From JAVBKX01 sp031553835 (GTDB taxonomy: Bacteria; Bacteroidota; Bacteroidia; Bacteroidales; Azobacteroidaceae): a stretch of 8,537 nt of DNA. Position 1 is the first letter of the stretch, and the number at the start of each line of letters is the position of its first letter. Below are positions 1 through 6,227 of this stretch, piece by piece. Made by a program: the position numbers and the translations under genes. The DNA lies in the NCBI GenBank assembly GCA_031553835.1, contig JAVBKX010000045.1:1-8537 (forward strand), read 5' to 3'. Below the pieces are notes generated by a model. It had not been told where the DNA came from and ran no database searches. It saw only the letters and a program-made list of their open reading frames with translations.

Positions 1-3
1 CCG

Positions 4-65
4 TCAGGGTGATGATTGCTGACAGGTTGCTCCCCAGCAGAGCCTGTTTCCTCTTAACACCCTGA
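4..65 (-). ncRNA. candidate structured RNA or leader at the left window edge
   Basis: On the minus strand this stretch folds into nested helices. TCAGGGTG (4-11) is the exact complement of CACCCTGA (58-65). Inside, ACAGG (22-26) pairs with CCTGT (43-47) and TGCT (28-31) with AGCA (36-39), leaving a four-base loop. A minus-strand TATCTTTG box lies just to the right (68-75), so a leftward transcript would start near the first base of the outer helix. A competing pair, GTCAG (3-7) with CTGAC (19-23), could give a second conformation. I compared it by eye with 4.5S, 6S, RNase P, tmRNA, TPP, cobalamin and fluoride motifs and did not recognise it. It may be the leader of a gene beyond the window. 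Confidence 0.35.
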
Positions 66-67
66 TA

Positions 68-75
68 CAAAGATA
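68..75 (-). promoter_or_regulatory. leftward -7 promoter box (TATCTTTG)
   Basis: On the minus strand the sequence reads TATCTTTG, which fits the Bacteroides -7 consensus TAnnTTTG. No TTTG is found at the usual 19-21 base distance; the nearest CAAA on the plus strand is at 105-108, which is too far. It would drive the structured stretch to its left. Confidence 0.4.
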
Positions 76-101
76 AAATATAAAAGTTAATAAAAATAAT
101 T

Positions 102-119
102 ATCCAAATTTGTTTGGAT
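102..119. repeat. short palindrome ahead of the beta-barrel gene
   Basis: ATCCAAA (102-108) and TTTGGAT (113-119) are exact inverted copies separated by four bases, 19 bases before the chosen ATG. It could be an operator or a leader hairpin. The in-frame TTG at 114 lies inside it, which argues against that codon as the start of the next gene. Confidence 0.4.
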
Positions 120-137
120 TTTAAATGGAAATTCATT

Positions 138-860
138 ATGAAAATTTCACTTATGAAAAATTGGAATAAAATATTCCTTACAGCAGCGATACTTTTCTTC
201 GGTTCAAATTTGTTTGCACAAAATTCGCCATTTCGGTTCGGGGTTAAAGCAGGCCTTAATTTCTCCAGTGCAATTGTCAATGATGCTGCTGATACTGATT
301 TTAAAACAGGTTATCACATTGGCGGTACTGTGGATTATCTTTTGCCGAAAAATTTTCTTATTCAATCAGGTTTGTATTTTTCAACCAAAGGCTCAAAAAT
401 AGATAAACTCAATGGAAGCGATTATATCCCGGTAGCACCAGACAATACACATACGTTTAACGAAGTGTATTTGGAATTACCTATAAAGGGTGCCTATAAG
501 TTGAATGTTTCTAACAATTTTAATGTTGTGCTTGGAGTCGGTCCTTATTTCGGATATGGCATTGGGGGTAAAACCAAGGAAAAACTGAACAGTGGCACTT
601 GGAGCGGAGGAATCACGGAGTACGAATGGGATACCTTTGGAGATGGTGTTTATGATGAAGGCCTTAGCCATTTACATGGAGAAACATTAAAACGGTTTGA
701 TTTAGGAATAGGCGCTGGTATTGACTTGGAATATCAAAAATTTATTTTGGGCATTGGCTATGAATGTAGTTTAATAAATATTGCAGTCAATGAGGATTCT
801 TATCAGAAGTCAAAATACAGAAATAGTAATATTCAAATTTCTGTGGGATATAAATTTTAA
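138..860 (+). CDS. outer-membrane beta-barrel protein (PorT/OMP_b-brl_2-like)
   Basis: A 240-residue exported protein, probably a small outer-membrane barrel. It starts with a signal peptide: two or three Lys, a hydrophobic stretch (FLTAAILFFGSNLFAQ), and probable cleavage after Ala-Gln. The mature part begins with RFGVKAGLNFSS, typical of the Bacteroidetes porin-like family. It continues with alternating amphipathic strands such as IQSGLYFSTKGS, YLELPIKGAYKL, VVLGVGPYFGYGIGG and RFDLGIGAGIDLEY, and ends in QISVGYKF, the terminal aromatic residue expected for barrel insertion. I chose ATG 138. ATG 153 also leaves a good signal peptide; TTG 114 is less likely because it lies inside a palindrome. 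The gene stands alone, with no neighbour close enough for an operon. Specific cargo or partner is unknown. Confidence 0.85.
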   Translation: MKISLMKNWNKIFLTAAILFFGSNLFAQNSPFRFGVKAGLNFSSAIVNDAADTDFKTGYHIGGTVDYLLPKNFLIQSGLYFSTKGSKIDKLNGSDYIPVAPDNTHTFNEVYLELPIKGAYKLNVSNNFNVVLGVGPYFGYGIGGKTKEKLNSGTWSGGITEYEWDTFGDGVYDEGLSHLHGETLKRFDLGIGAGIDLEYQKFILGIGYECSLINIAVNEDSYQKSKYRNSNIQISVGYKF

Positions 861-876
861 TCTGAACATCAGTAGG

Positions 877-930
877 TTAATAAATTGCAAAACGTAGCGC
901 CCAATTACCTGCTTCATCTTTTTGCAACAA
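877..930 (-). other. possible dispersed repeat with short reading frame ending GNWALRFAIY
   Basis: The minus strand reads LLQKDEAGNWALRFAIY and then TAA. The frame is open back to a stop at 982-984 but has no ATG, only TTG codons at 930 and 927. TTGCAAAA (885-892) and TTTTGCAA (920-927) are inverted copies that would close a hairpin over most of it. I have an impression from memory that this string, including PTDVQ after the stop, recurs between genes in Bacteroidales, which would point to a DNA repeat rather than a peptide. I cannot verify that here. Confidence 0.3.
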
Positions 931-955
931 GGATAGTCCTTTATTTATCTGAATA

Positions 956-985
956 CAAAGGTATATTCCAAGAATAAAACGTCAA
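956..985 (-). promoter_or_regulatory. minus-strand promoter candidate (TTG-N19-TACCTTTG)
   Basis: On the minus strand TACCTTTG (963-956) fits TAnnTTTG. A TTG lies at 985-983, 19 bases upstream, a near match to the TTTG element. The -33 part sits in an arm of the large inverted repeat next door. Transcription would run left over the GNWALRFAIY frame. Confidence 0.4.
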
Positions 986-1069
986 GGCTGAAATGAATTT
1001 TATCGGAAATCTTCCTTTCTCGTACCTCGAAAGAGTATTTCCGATAAAAGCCTTGTCTTATTTATTCTT
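970..1069. repeat. long imperfect hairpin or MITE-like inverted repeat
   Basis: Four pairs of arms are nested in register. AAGAATAAA (970-978) pairs with TTTATTCTT (1061-1069), CAAGGCT (983-989) with AGCCTTG (1049-1055), TTTTATCGGAAAT (998-1010) with ATTTCCGATAAAA (1037-1049), and CTTTC (1015-1019) with GAAAG (1029-1033). All arms are exact; the bulges are on the left side. It may be a bidirectional terminator, a structured RNA or a miniature inverted-repeat element. Confidence 0.6.
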
Positions 1070-1366
1070 TCCATAGGAGGGGTGTTTATCAGATAAAAAA
1101 AGGAAAAATATATCTGAGGTTCCAAAGAAATTGCCTAACTTTACACCCGAGTTATTTGACAGTATAGTACTGCAAAACGCTGAAATACGAACGGTTCTAA
1201 CTCGTTACCCCGGAATCTAAAAAACTCCGTTAAAAATTTATTCTTCCATCGGCTAAATCAAATCGGTGAAAATCTAAAATAAAATTCTACTATTTTATCA
1301 ACAAAGTGGAGCGCATAAGCGTTTTTATTAACAATATCAACGAATAATCTCGGGGATCGCATATGT

Positions 1367-4312
1367 ATGAAGCAAAAAATTGTTCATTTAAGCTTTGTTG
1401 TTCTCGCATTAACTCTGTGTTCATGTCAACAAGACGGAATGGAATCCAAACAATTCGCATACGATTCTTCGGCATTTTCCGCGCCGATCAGTTGTATTAG
1501 AGGATCAAAACAAGAAGGCATCCTTTATATTGGCTTGAATAACGGCAATATTGTCAGGATGGATTTGATTAATAATGTAGAAGATACAATTAATGCGGGC
1601 AACGACCGGATATCGGATATTATTGAATATAAAGACTCCTTGTTTATTGGCATTCGTAATGAGAATGTAAAATTATTCGAAAAAAAACAAGGAAAATATA
1701 AGGAAAATCCAACCCGGTATTTGATCTCAGAAAACGGCCACATCAAAGAGCATTATTGGGCGTATGCTCTTGAATTAGATGAAAAATGCCAACGTCTGAT
1801 TTTGGGCAGTAACAAAGACACTTATTATTTACCCATTCATTCGAACGAAACCATATTTCGACCATTTGAACGGGATTCTATCTCTATCCCTTTAGAACGG
1901 TTTTACAAAATGCTGGTAACTCCCGATTCTATATATTGGGCATCGGTATCGGCTTTATGTATTGGTTCTCACGACAGAATAAGAAGGACTCTGTTTAATA
2001 ATCAGGGAATAAGGAATATTGCATTACATGATAATATATTAACCGTAGTAACTGCTGATTCTATTATTAAAGTAAATATAGAAACCGGAAAAATCATTCC
2101 GGGTTCAAGTGAGAAAGGAAAATATTTTGCCAGCAAGACGGATTATCAGAATGGAGAATGGACTTTGTCTAAATATTTTTTATACTACAAAAAAGATAAC
2201 ATTAAATATAAATATCCGTTCTACAAAGGTCTCAATATGAGAGGTCGCCACATGACATTAATGGATAGCAATTACTTTCACATCGCTTGTGAAGACCAGT
2301 TATTGTCTTTCCCCTTACATCAGAATTTAAATGGCAACACAAAAAATGTCGTTGCTTTATGTAAAGCAAATAACAAGAACCAATATTGTTTCATCACGCG
2401 TGACGGGCGGTTTCATATTTATCACAGTCAACTTTCCCGCTCTCCTGCTCAAAGCTATACTTCCATTACAAAGGGTAAAATCAAAAACTTAAATTTAGAA
2501 GAAGATATCATTGGCATGTGTGTTGAAAACGATGATTACGCATGGTTGGCCACAGACCGATCATTGTACCGAATTAATATAAGATACAGGACAGCTCATA
2601 AAATTAAGGCAATTAACAGAGAGGAAAGTAATTACATGATATCCATTTTGTATGATGACGACAACTCTTTGTTGTATGTCGGAACCCTTCACAATTTACA
2701 ATACATTGATGTGAAAAGACAACCGGATTCACTCAAAGAACTCAACATTATAGATAAAACATCGGATAGGGATTTATTTATCACCAATATCTATAAAAGT
2801 AAGAAAAAAAAGAATCAACCTCTTTATATTTCCACGCTAAATAAAGGATTATATGTAAAATACAACAACAGTGATCAGTTTAAACCACTACTTACCCAAG
2901 CCGCATATAAAAAATACGGAAGTATATACGAAGTAATCGAATATGAAGACAATCTTCTCTTGCGCACTTCTAAAGGAATTTTCAGGTATGCAGGTATCGA
3001 TAGCCTCAAACTATTCAACAAAATGGACAGTAAATCGATCGGCTCCATACATGGAGATTTACATAACGGATATTTTATTGTCGGCCACCAGGGCATGTTT
3101 CATGTACTGCAATCAGATACCTCCAAAATGAAGAAATTATTATTCAGAGACATGTCGTTCAATCAAGTATCTATTGCAAGCGGATACAACAAATTGGTAT
3201 TGGGCAATCAATGTGGTTTATTTGAATATGATGATAATAAAGTGAGTCTAAATCCGGTACACATCCAACCGGTTCCGCAGTATTTTACTCTTTCCAACAC
3301 CATTGCCGCTTTCATCGGCCTGTTATTAGGCTCCTTTGCCTTTATCGCGATAATCAACAGGGCTAATAATCAAAAACAACTGAAATACATCCGGAATGAA
3401 ATTTCCGAACTCATCAACCAAATTGAAACACATATCAATAAAGACGATCAATTGGAAGTTGAAACCATTGCTAAAAATTTATTGGCCGAAATTGAAAAAG
3501 CCAGGCATAGCCTATGGTTGAGAACGGATAATGTGGAACACCTGGTCGGTAATTATCAGGTATTGAGGACGCAAACGGCACAAAAATCCATCAATATTCA
3601 TACACTTGAAGCTGTAAAAGCCAACAGGAAACGGTTTCAGGATCGTTTAAACGAAAGAAAATGGAGAGAAATTTCAGCTAAAGTTAATAACTGGAGTCAA
3701 TACAACATCAAAAATAAAGCATTTACTTCCCGCCTGGACAATCTCAAAGAAGTAACCGAGAATTTTGATGCAAATAAAGGTGCCATTACTTGCAAAGTAA
3801 ATGTATATTACCAGGAAATGATGGCATTAGAGGAAGAAATGATCAACCATATTTTACCGGATTCTGTCTCGGCATTTCAATTTTTTTTTGCGCAAGCTTT
3901 CCAGGAACAAAAAGATTGTCTAAACAGCATACGGCATAATCAGCAGGAAACTCCCGAAGATGTATCGGCGCTTATGAAGGAAATCAATGAGGCATTAGAA
4001 TTGAACAAAACGCTCGAAATAGATGCGATTCAGGAACGTTTGATCAAATTGGAAGAAATCAAGCTACAGGTCAATGAATGCAATGTGCGTTACAATCGAA
4101 ATAATGTAACGTTACAAACTGCAACTACTTTTGGCCTTGATGAAACCGATTTGCTGCATATCCGGATTTTAGCCGGAGATGAAGACCCCGACAAATGGAC
4201 ACTTTCCAATAAAGCAAAAGAAAGCCGGCAGGCAAAAATTGCAACCAAACTCAAAGTGCCAAATAAACCGGCTTATATCGTCGCCAAAGCCATAAGAGAA
4301 GGATTAATCTAA
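1367..4312 (+). CDS. membrane-spanning beta-propeller sensor with divergent LuxR-type DNA-binding tail
   Basis: A 981-residue protein that looks like a one-piece transmembrane regulator. Residues 1-20 form a signal peptide ending LCSC, a plausible lipobox with Cys20 as anchor. Residues about 25-640 contain propeller-like blades, such as WLATDRSLYRI (near 391), LYVGTLHNLQYID (436), LYISTLNKGLYV (486), LLLRTSKGIFRY (530) and LVLGNQCGLFEY (610). One membrane helix spans about 645-663. Residues 666-900 are charged and helical, probably coiled coil. The end, 924-981, starts LDETDLLHIRILAGDE and finishes KLKVPNKPAYIVAKAIREGLI. This resembles the first and last parts of a LuxR/GerE helix-turn-helix, but the middle is poorly conserved. 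I see no Y_Y_Y domain before the membrane helix, nor histidine-kinase or receiver motifs. By inference it senses something outside the inner membrane and regulates nearby promoters. Ligand and targets are unknown; palindromic repeats downstream are candidate sites. Confidence 0.7.
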   Translation: MKQKIVHLSFVVLALTLCSCQQDGMESKQFAYDSSAFSAPISCIRGSKQEGILYIGLNNGNIVRMDLINNVEDTINAGNDRISDIIEYKDSLFIGIRNENVKLFEKKQGKYKENPTRYLISENGHIKEHYWAYALELDEKCQRLILGSNKDTYYLPIHSNETIFRPFERDSISIPLERFYKMLVTPDSIYWASVSALCIGSHDRIRRTLFNNQGIRNIALHDNILTVVTADSIIKVNIETGKIIPGSSEKGKYFASKTDYQNGEWTLSKYFLYYKKDNIKYKYPFYKGLNMRGRHMTLMDSNYFHIACEDQLLSFPLHQNLNGNTKNVVALCKANNKNQYCFITRDGRFHIYHSQLSRSPAQSYTSITKGKIKNLNLEEDIIGMCVENDDYAWLATDRSLYRINIRYRTAHKIKAINREESNYMISILYDDDNSLLYVGTLHNLQYIDVKRQPDSLKELNIIDKTSDRDLFITNIYKSKKKKNQPLYISTLNKGLYVKYNNSDQFKPLLTQAAYKKYGSIYEVIEYEDNLLLRTSKGIFRYAGIDSLKLFNKMDSKSIGSIHGDLHNGYFIVGHQGMFHVLQSDTSKMKKLLFRDMSFNQVSIASGYNKLVLGNQCGLFEYDDNKVSLNPVHIQPVPQYFTLSNTIAAFIGLLLGSFAFIAIINRANNQKQLKYIRNEISELINQIETHINKDDQLEVETIAKNLLAEIEKARHSLWLRTDNVEHLVGNYQVLRTQTAQKSINIHTLEAVKANRKRFQDRLNERKWREISAKVNNWSQYNIKNKAFTSRLDNLKEVTENFDANKGAITCKVNVYYQEMMALEEEMINHILPDSVSAFQFFFAQAFQEQKDCLNSIRHNQQETPEDVSALMKEINEALELNKTLEIDAIQERLIKLEEIKLQVNECNVRYNRNNVTLQTATTFGLDETDLLHIRILAGDEDPDKWTLSNKAKESRQAKIATKLKVPNKPAYIVAKAIREGLI

Positions 4313-4314
4313 TT

Positions 4315-4325
4315 CCCCCCCCCCC
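4315..4325 (+). repeat. homopolymer tract of 11 C
   Basis: Eleven consecutive C start two bases after the sensor's stop codon, followed by TCC and eight A. Such a tract is unusual in this AT-rich sequence and is prone to slippage. It lies outside any reading frame, so a length change would alter the transcript end or spacing rather than the protein. Confidence 0.8.
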
Positions 4326-4434
4326 TCCAAAAAAAAGCATATATTATTGCCTTTAGCATAAATAAATAGTAAAGAGGAGGCTATCGTCCGCTCACCTCAG
4401 CGATAGAAGTAGTTTCCTTCAATCGTTTTTTGTT

Positions 4435-4480
4435 CCTAAAAATAGCACTCTCCCTAAAAATAGGGAATGCCCTAAAAAGG
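4435..4480 (+). repeat. three CCTAAAAA repeats with an 18-base period
   Basis: CCTAAAAA begins at 4435, 4453 and 4471, an exact 18-base spacing. The middle copy is a full palindrome, CCCTAAAAATAGGG (4452-4465). The flanks between copies differ, so only the core is kept, as expected for protein-binding sites. A fourth related site lies at 4586-4611. Confidence 0.65.
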
Positions 4481-4527
4481 TATTGGCGCAATATGTTGAA
4501 TTTCAATATATTGCGCCAATACCTTTT
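4475..4527. terminator. near-perfect 25-pair hairpin, probable bidirectional terminator
   Basis: The arm 4475-4494 (AAAAGGTATTGG and on) is the exact reverse complement of 4508-4527. Inside, a G-T wobble (4495/4507) and TTGA (4496-4499) with TCAA (4503-4506) extend the stem to a three-base loop. The stem begins with an A run and ends with TTTTGTTTT, so it could stop transcription from either side. Its length and near perfection exceed an ordinary terminator. Confidence 0.6.
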
Positions 4528-4585
4528 GTTTTGAAAAATCCATGCAAATTTTTTTCCACCCAGACACTTCTTTCCTTTAGGTCAC

Positions 4586-4619
4586 TCCCTAAAAAACTTA
4601 TTTTATAGGGATAACTTGT
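4586..4619 (+). promoter_or_regulatory. operator-like palindrome abutting a weak -7 box
   Basis: TCCCTA (4586-4591) and TAGGGA (4606-4611) are inverted, with AAAA and TTTT runs inside. The core repeats the CCCTAAAAATAGGG motif found upstream at 4452-4465. The sequence runs directly into TAACTTGT (4612-4619), a partial match to TAnnTTTG, and no TTTG is present at the -33 distance. A binding site replacing the -33 box suggests an activator-dependent promoter for the transglutaminase-like gene. This is inference from layout. Confidence 0.45.
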
Positions 4620-4693
4620 TCATTTTCAATAAGTAACAAATGTTATCAATATACAAAGCAAACATTTTAGTACAAACACATAAACTCACAATT

Positions 4694-5404
4694 ATGAAAA
4701 CATTAATGCAACGACATCACTTACATGGCGTCAATATGCGGAGTATTTTGATAGTAATTGGCCTAATAATAGGTGTAACCGGACTCAAAGCACAAACGAT
4801 AGCTTGTAGTTTTTATTGGACTTACAAACAACATGTTTTTGCATACGAATGGTTGTTGGATTACAAGAGTTACACATATTACAGGGAACAACCCAAAGAT
4901 CTGCCATACGAAAATTATGCAATAGAAAATCAGGATCACCGCTATTTTTTTGAGATTGGTAAAAATCTCAACGATATAGCCACAGAATACAAATTAAATA
5001 ATGAAGAATTTGTCGATTTTCTGGTAGCATTTGTACAGCAGGCTATTCAGTATAAATCAGATCCGGCCAATTATCCATACGATTATCCCAAATACCCGAT
5101 TGAAACCCTGGTGGAAGGAAGCGGCGATTGCGAGGATAAATCCATATTATTAAGCGTATTGCTCAACATGTTTGGCTACGCATCCGTATTAGTATTGTTG
5201 CCGGAAAATCAGCACATGGCCGTTGCCGTAGAATGTACCGGAACTTATAAAAAATATTTTGATTTCAATCCTGCCGGATATTTTACCTATATTGAGACTA
5301 CAGGTCCCGGATGGAAAGTCGGAGATGTTCCACAAGAATACCGCACCGAAAATCCGGAAGTATTGGCGATCCCGAAATTAGCTTTGTATCAGGCCAGGCA
5401 ATAA
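4694..5404 (+). CDS. secreted transglutaminase-like (cysteine protease fold) protein
   Basis: An exported protein of 236 residues with a transglutaminase-like core. The signal peptide is RSILIVIGLIIGVTGLKAQ, with likely cleavage after Ala-Gln. Numbered from ATG 4694, the catalytic triad is visible: Cys146 in EGSGDCEDKSILL, His174 in PENQHMAVAV, and Asp190 in YFDFNPAG. The GDCEDKS and QHMAV settings match the bacterial transglutaminase-like superfamily. In that superfamily the triad may hydrolyse or cross-link peptides, so the exact reaction here is not known. I chose ATG 4694 because an A-rich leader precedes it. ATG 4640 keeps the frame open with 18 more residues, and ATG 4736 gives the most compact signal peptide. 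It has its own upstream operator-like palindrome and follows the sensor gene in the same direction, so it may be that sensor's target. Confidence 0.75.
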   Translation: MKTLMQRHHLHGVNMRSILIVIGLIIGVTGLKAQTIACSFYWTYKQHVFAYEWLLDYKSYTYYREQPKDLPYENYAIENQDHRYFFEIGKNLNDIATEYKLNNEEFVDFLVAFVQQAIQYKSDPANYPYDYPKYPIETLVEGSGDCEDKSILLSVLLNMFGYASVLVLLPENQHMAVAVECTGTYKKYFDFNPAGYFTYIETTGPGWKVGDVPQEYRTENPEVLAIPKLALYQARQ

Positions 5405-5410
5405 ATAAAG

Positions 5411-5454
5411 GTCTCTCTCTCCGCCCTCTCTTGTGGAGAGGGCGGGGGAGAGAC
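5411..5454. repeat. GC-rich hairpin repeat after the transglutaminase-like gene
   Basis: GTCTCTC (5411-5417) pairs with GAGAGAC (5448-5454), and CCGCCCTCTC (5421-5430) with GAGAGGGCGG (5436-5445), around a five-base loop. It starts seven bases after the stop codon and is far more GC-rich than its surroundings. No T run follows, so it is not a classic terminator. It resembles palindromic intergenic repeats that occur in many bacterial genomes. Confidence 0.6.
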
Positions 5455-5470
5455 GTAATGTCAATTAATT

Positions 5471-5537
5471 CACCCAGACCCTGTACGCAGCACCCAGCAC
5501 CCTGTACCTTGTACCTTTCACCTTTCGCCCTTTGCCC
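5471..5537 (+). repeat. pyrimidine-rich imperfect tandem repeat
   Basis: The stretch is built of variants of CACCCTGTACC, CTTGTACC, TTTCACC and TTTCGCC in a row, almost without G or A runs. It separates the GC-rich hairpin from the next promoter. I see no function in it. Its composition differs sharply from both neighbours, suggesting a dispersed low-complexity repeat. Confidence 0.5.
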
Positions 5538-5557
5538 AAAATAACAACATGAACCGA

Positions 5558-5589
5558 TTTGTAAAATGCACTTATTATATTTACATTTG
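5558..5589 (+). promoter_or_regulatory. promoter TTTG-N20-TACATTTG for the YkgJ-type gene
   Basis: TTTG (5558-5561) and TACATTTG (5582-5589) are 20 bases apart, an exact fit to the Bacteroides housekeeping promoter. Transcription would start near 5595, leaving a leader of about 25 bases before ATG 5621. Confidence 0.7.
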
Positions 5590-5620
5590 ACTTTTCATTA
5601 AGTATAATGTGTTAAGATCG

Positions 5621-6106
5621 ATGATTACATCCGAAGAATTAAAATTACTCGCCGCCAAGGCTGAACCTGTTTTCAAACAATTTTACAAGAAAAACAGGAA
5701 AAAATTAGCAACGATGGATAACGAAATCCATTCCCTGCATAACGTATATTCTGCAGAAACGGACTGCCTGCAATGTGCAAACTGCTGTCGCAACCTTGGT
5801 CCTGCTATTTACGACAAAGATATTGAGCGAATGTCTAAAGCCTTACGCATCAAACCTTCGGAAGTCGTGGCACAATATCTGAGAATAGACGAAGACAACG
5901 ATTATGTCTTCCAATCCATGCCTTGCCCTTTTTTGATGCCTGATAATTATTGCTCGATTTACGAACACCGTCCCAAGGCCTGCCGGGAATATCCGCATAC
6001 CGACCGGAAAAAGTTTGTCCAAATCTACAACCTCACTGTAAAAAATAGTTACACCTGCCCGATTGCGTATCAAGTGTTGTCGGAAATAACAAAAGACAAG
6101 TTGTAG
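5621..6106 (+). CDS. YkgJ-family cysteine-cluster protein (UPF0153)
   Basis: A 161-residue cytoplasmic protein of the CxxCxxCC family (Pfam PF03692), thought to bind zinc or an iron-sulphur cluster; its biochemical role is not settled. From ATG 5621 the cysteines are Cys49, Cys52, Cys55 and Cys56 (DCLQCANCCRN), Cys102 (MPCPFL), Cys111 (NYCSIY), Cys121 (HRPKACREYP) and Cys146 (SYTCPIA). All typical positions of the family are filled and the length is normal. The first 45 residues form a charged helical extension. I prefer ATG 5621 over GTG 5609 because it is the first ATG after the mapped promoter and leaves a normal leader. It appears to be a single-gene unit: the next gene is on the other strand. 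Confidence 0.88.
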   Translation: MITSEELKLLAAKAEPVFKQFYKKNRKKLATMDNEIHSLHNVYSAETDCLQCANCCRNLGPAIYDKDIERMSKALRIKPSEVVAQYLRIDEDNDYVFQSMPCPFLMPDNYCSIYEHRPKACREYPHTDRKKFVQIYNLTVKNSYTCPIAYQVLSEITKDKL

Positions 6107-6227
6107 TTCCCTTTACTGAGTTGAGGGTTGAATACAAAAAACAGCATATAAAGCAATAGGCGAGCAAGCAAATGAAGATATGGGCATCAGAGCGTTCATT
6201 CGGCGTGTTGATCCGGCTCCGGTGAGA

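Larger units (their letters stand above)
861..1366. other. gene-free region rich in inverted repeats
   Basis: About 500 bases without a supported gene. It holds an 8-base inverted repeat (885-927), a minus-strand promoter candidate (956-985), a roughly 100-base imperfect hairpin (970-1069), and a smaller hairpin with TCAGATA (1089-1095) against TATCTGA (1111-1117). A weak plus-strand box, TAACTTTA (1136-1143), has no good -33 partner. It is the only promoter candidate I can offer for the sensor gene at 1367, and would leave a leader of over 200 bases. Confidence 0.6.
4313..4693. other. regulatory intergenic region between sensor and transglutaminase-like gene
   Basis: No gene is supported here. 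From left to right it holds an 11-base C tract followed by an A run (4315-4336), a small hairpin with CTATC (4381-4385) against GATAG (4402-4406), three CCTAAAAA repeats (4435-4480), a near-perfect hairpin (4475-4527), and a CCCTAAA/TAGGG palindrome (4586-4611) touching a weak -7 box, TAACTTGT (4612-4619). An A-rich leader precedes the ATG at 4694. Confidence 0.65.

Noticed and set aside
114..137. TTG start for the beta-barrel protein
   Set aside because: The codon lies in a palindrome, and the extra residues spoil the signal peptide.
477..671. Minus-strand frame inside the beta-barrel gene
   Set aside because: It is antisense to a well-supported gene and carries no motif.
5411..5454. Intrinsic terminator for the transglutaminase-like gene
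   Set aside because: The stem is strong, but no T run follows on either strand, so I list it as a repeat.
5311..5544. Open frame overlapping the end of the transglutaminase-like gene and running through the hairpin and pyrimidine tract
   Set aside because: The product is low-complexity (RPLLWRGRG, PCTLYLSPFALCPK) and comes from a repeat; it overlaps a well-supported gene in another frame.
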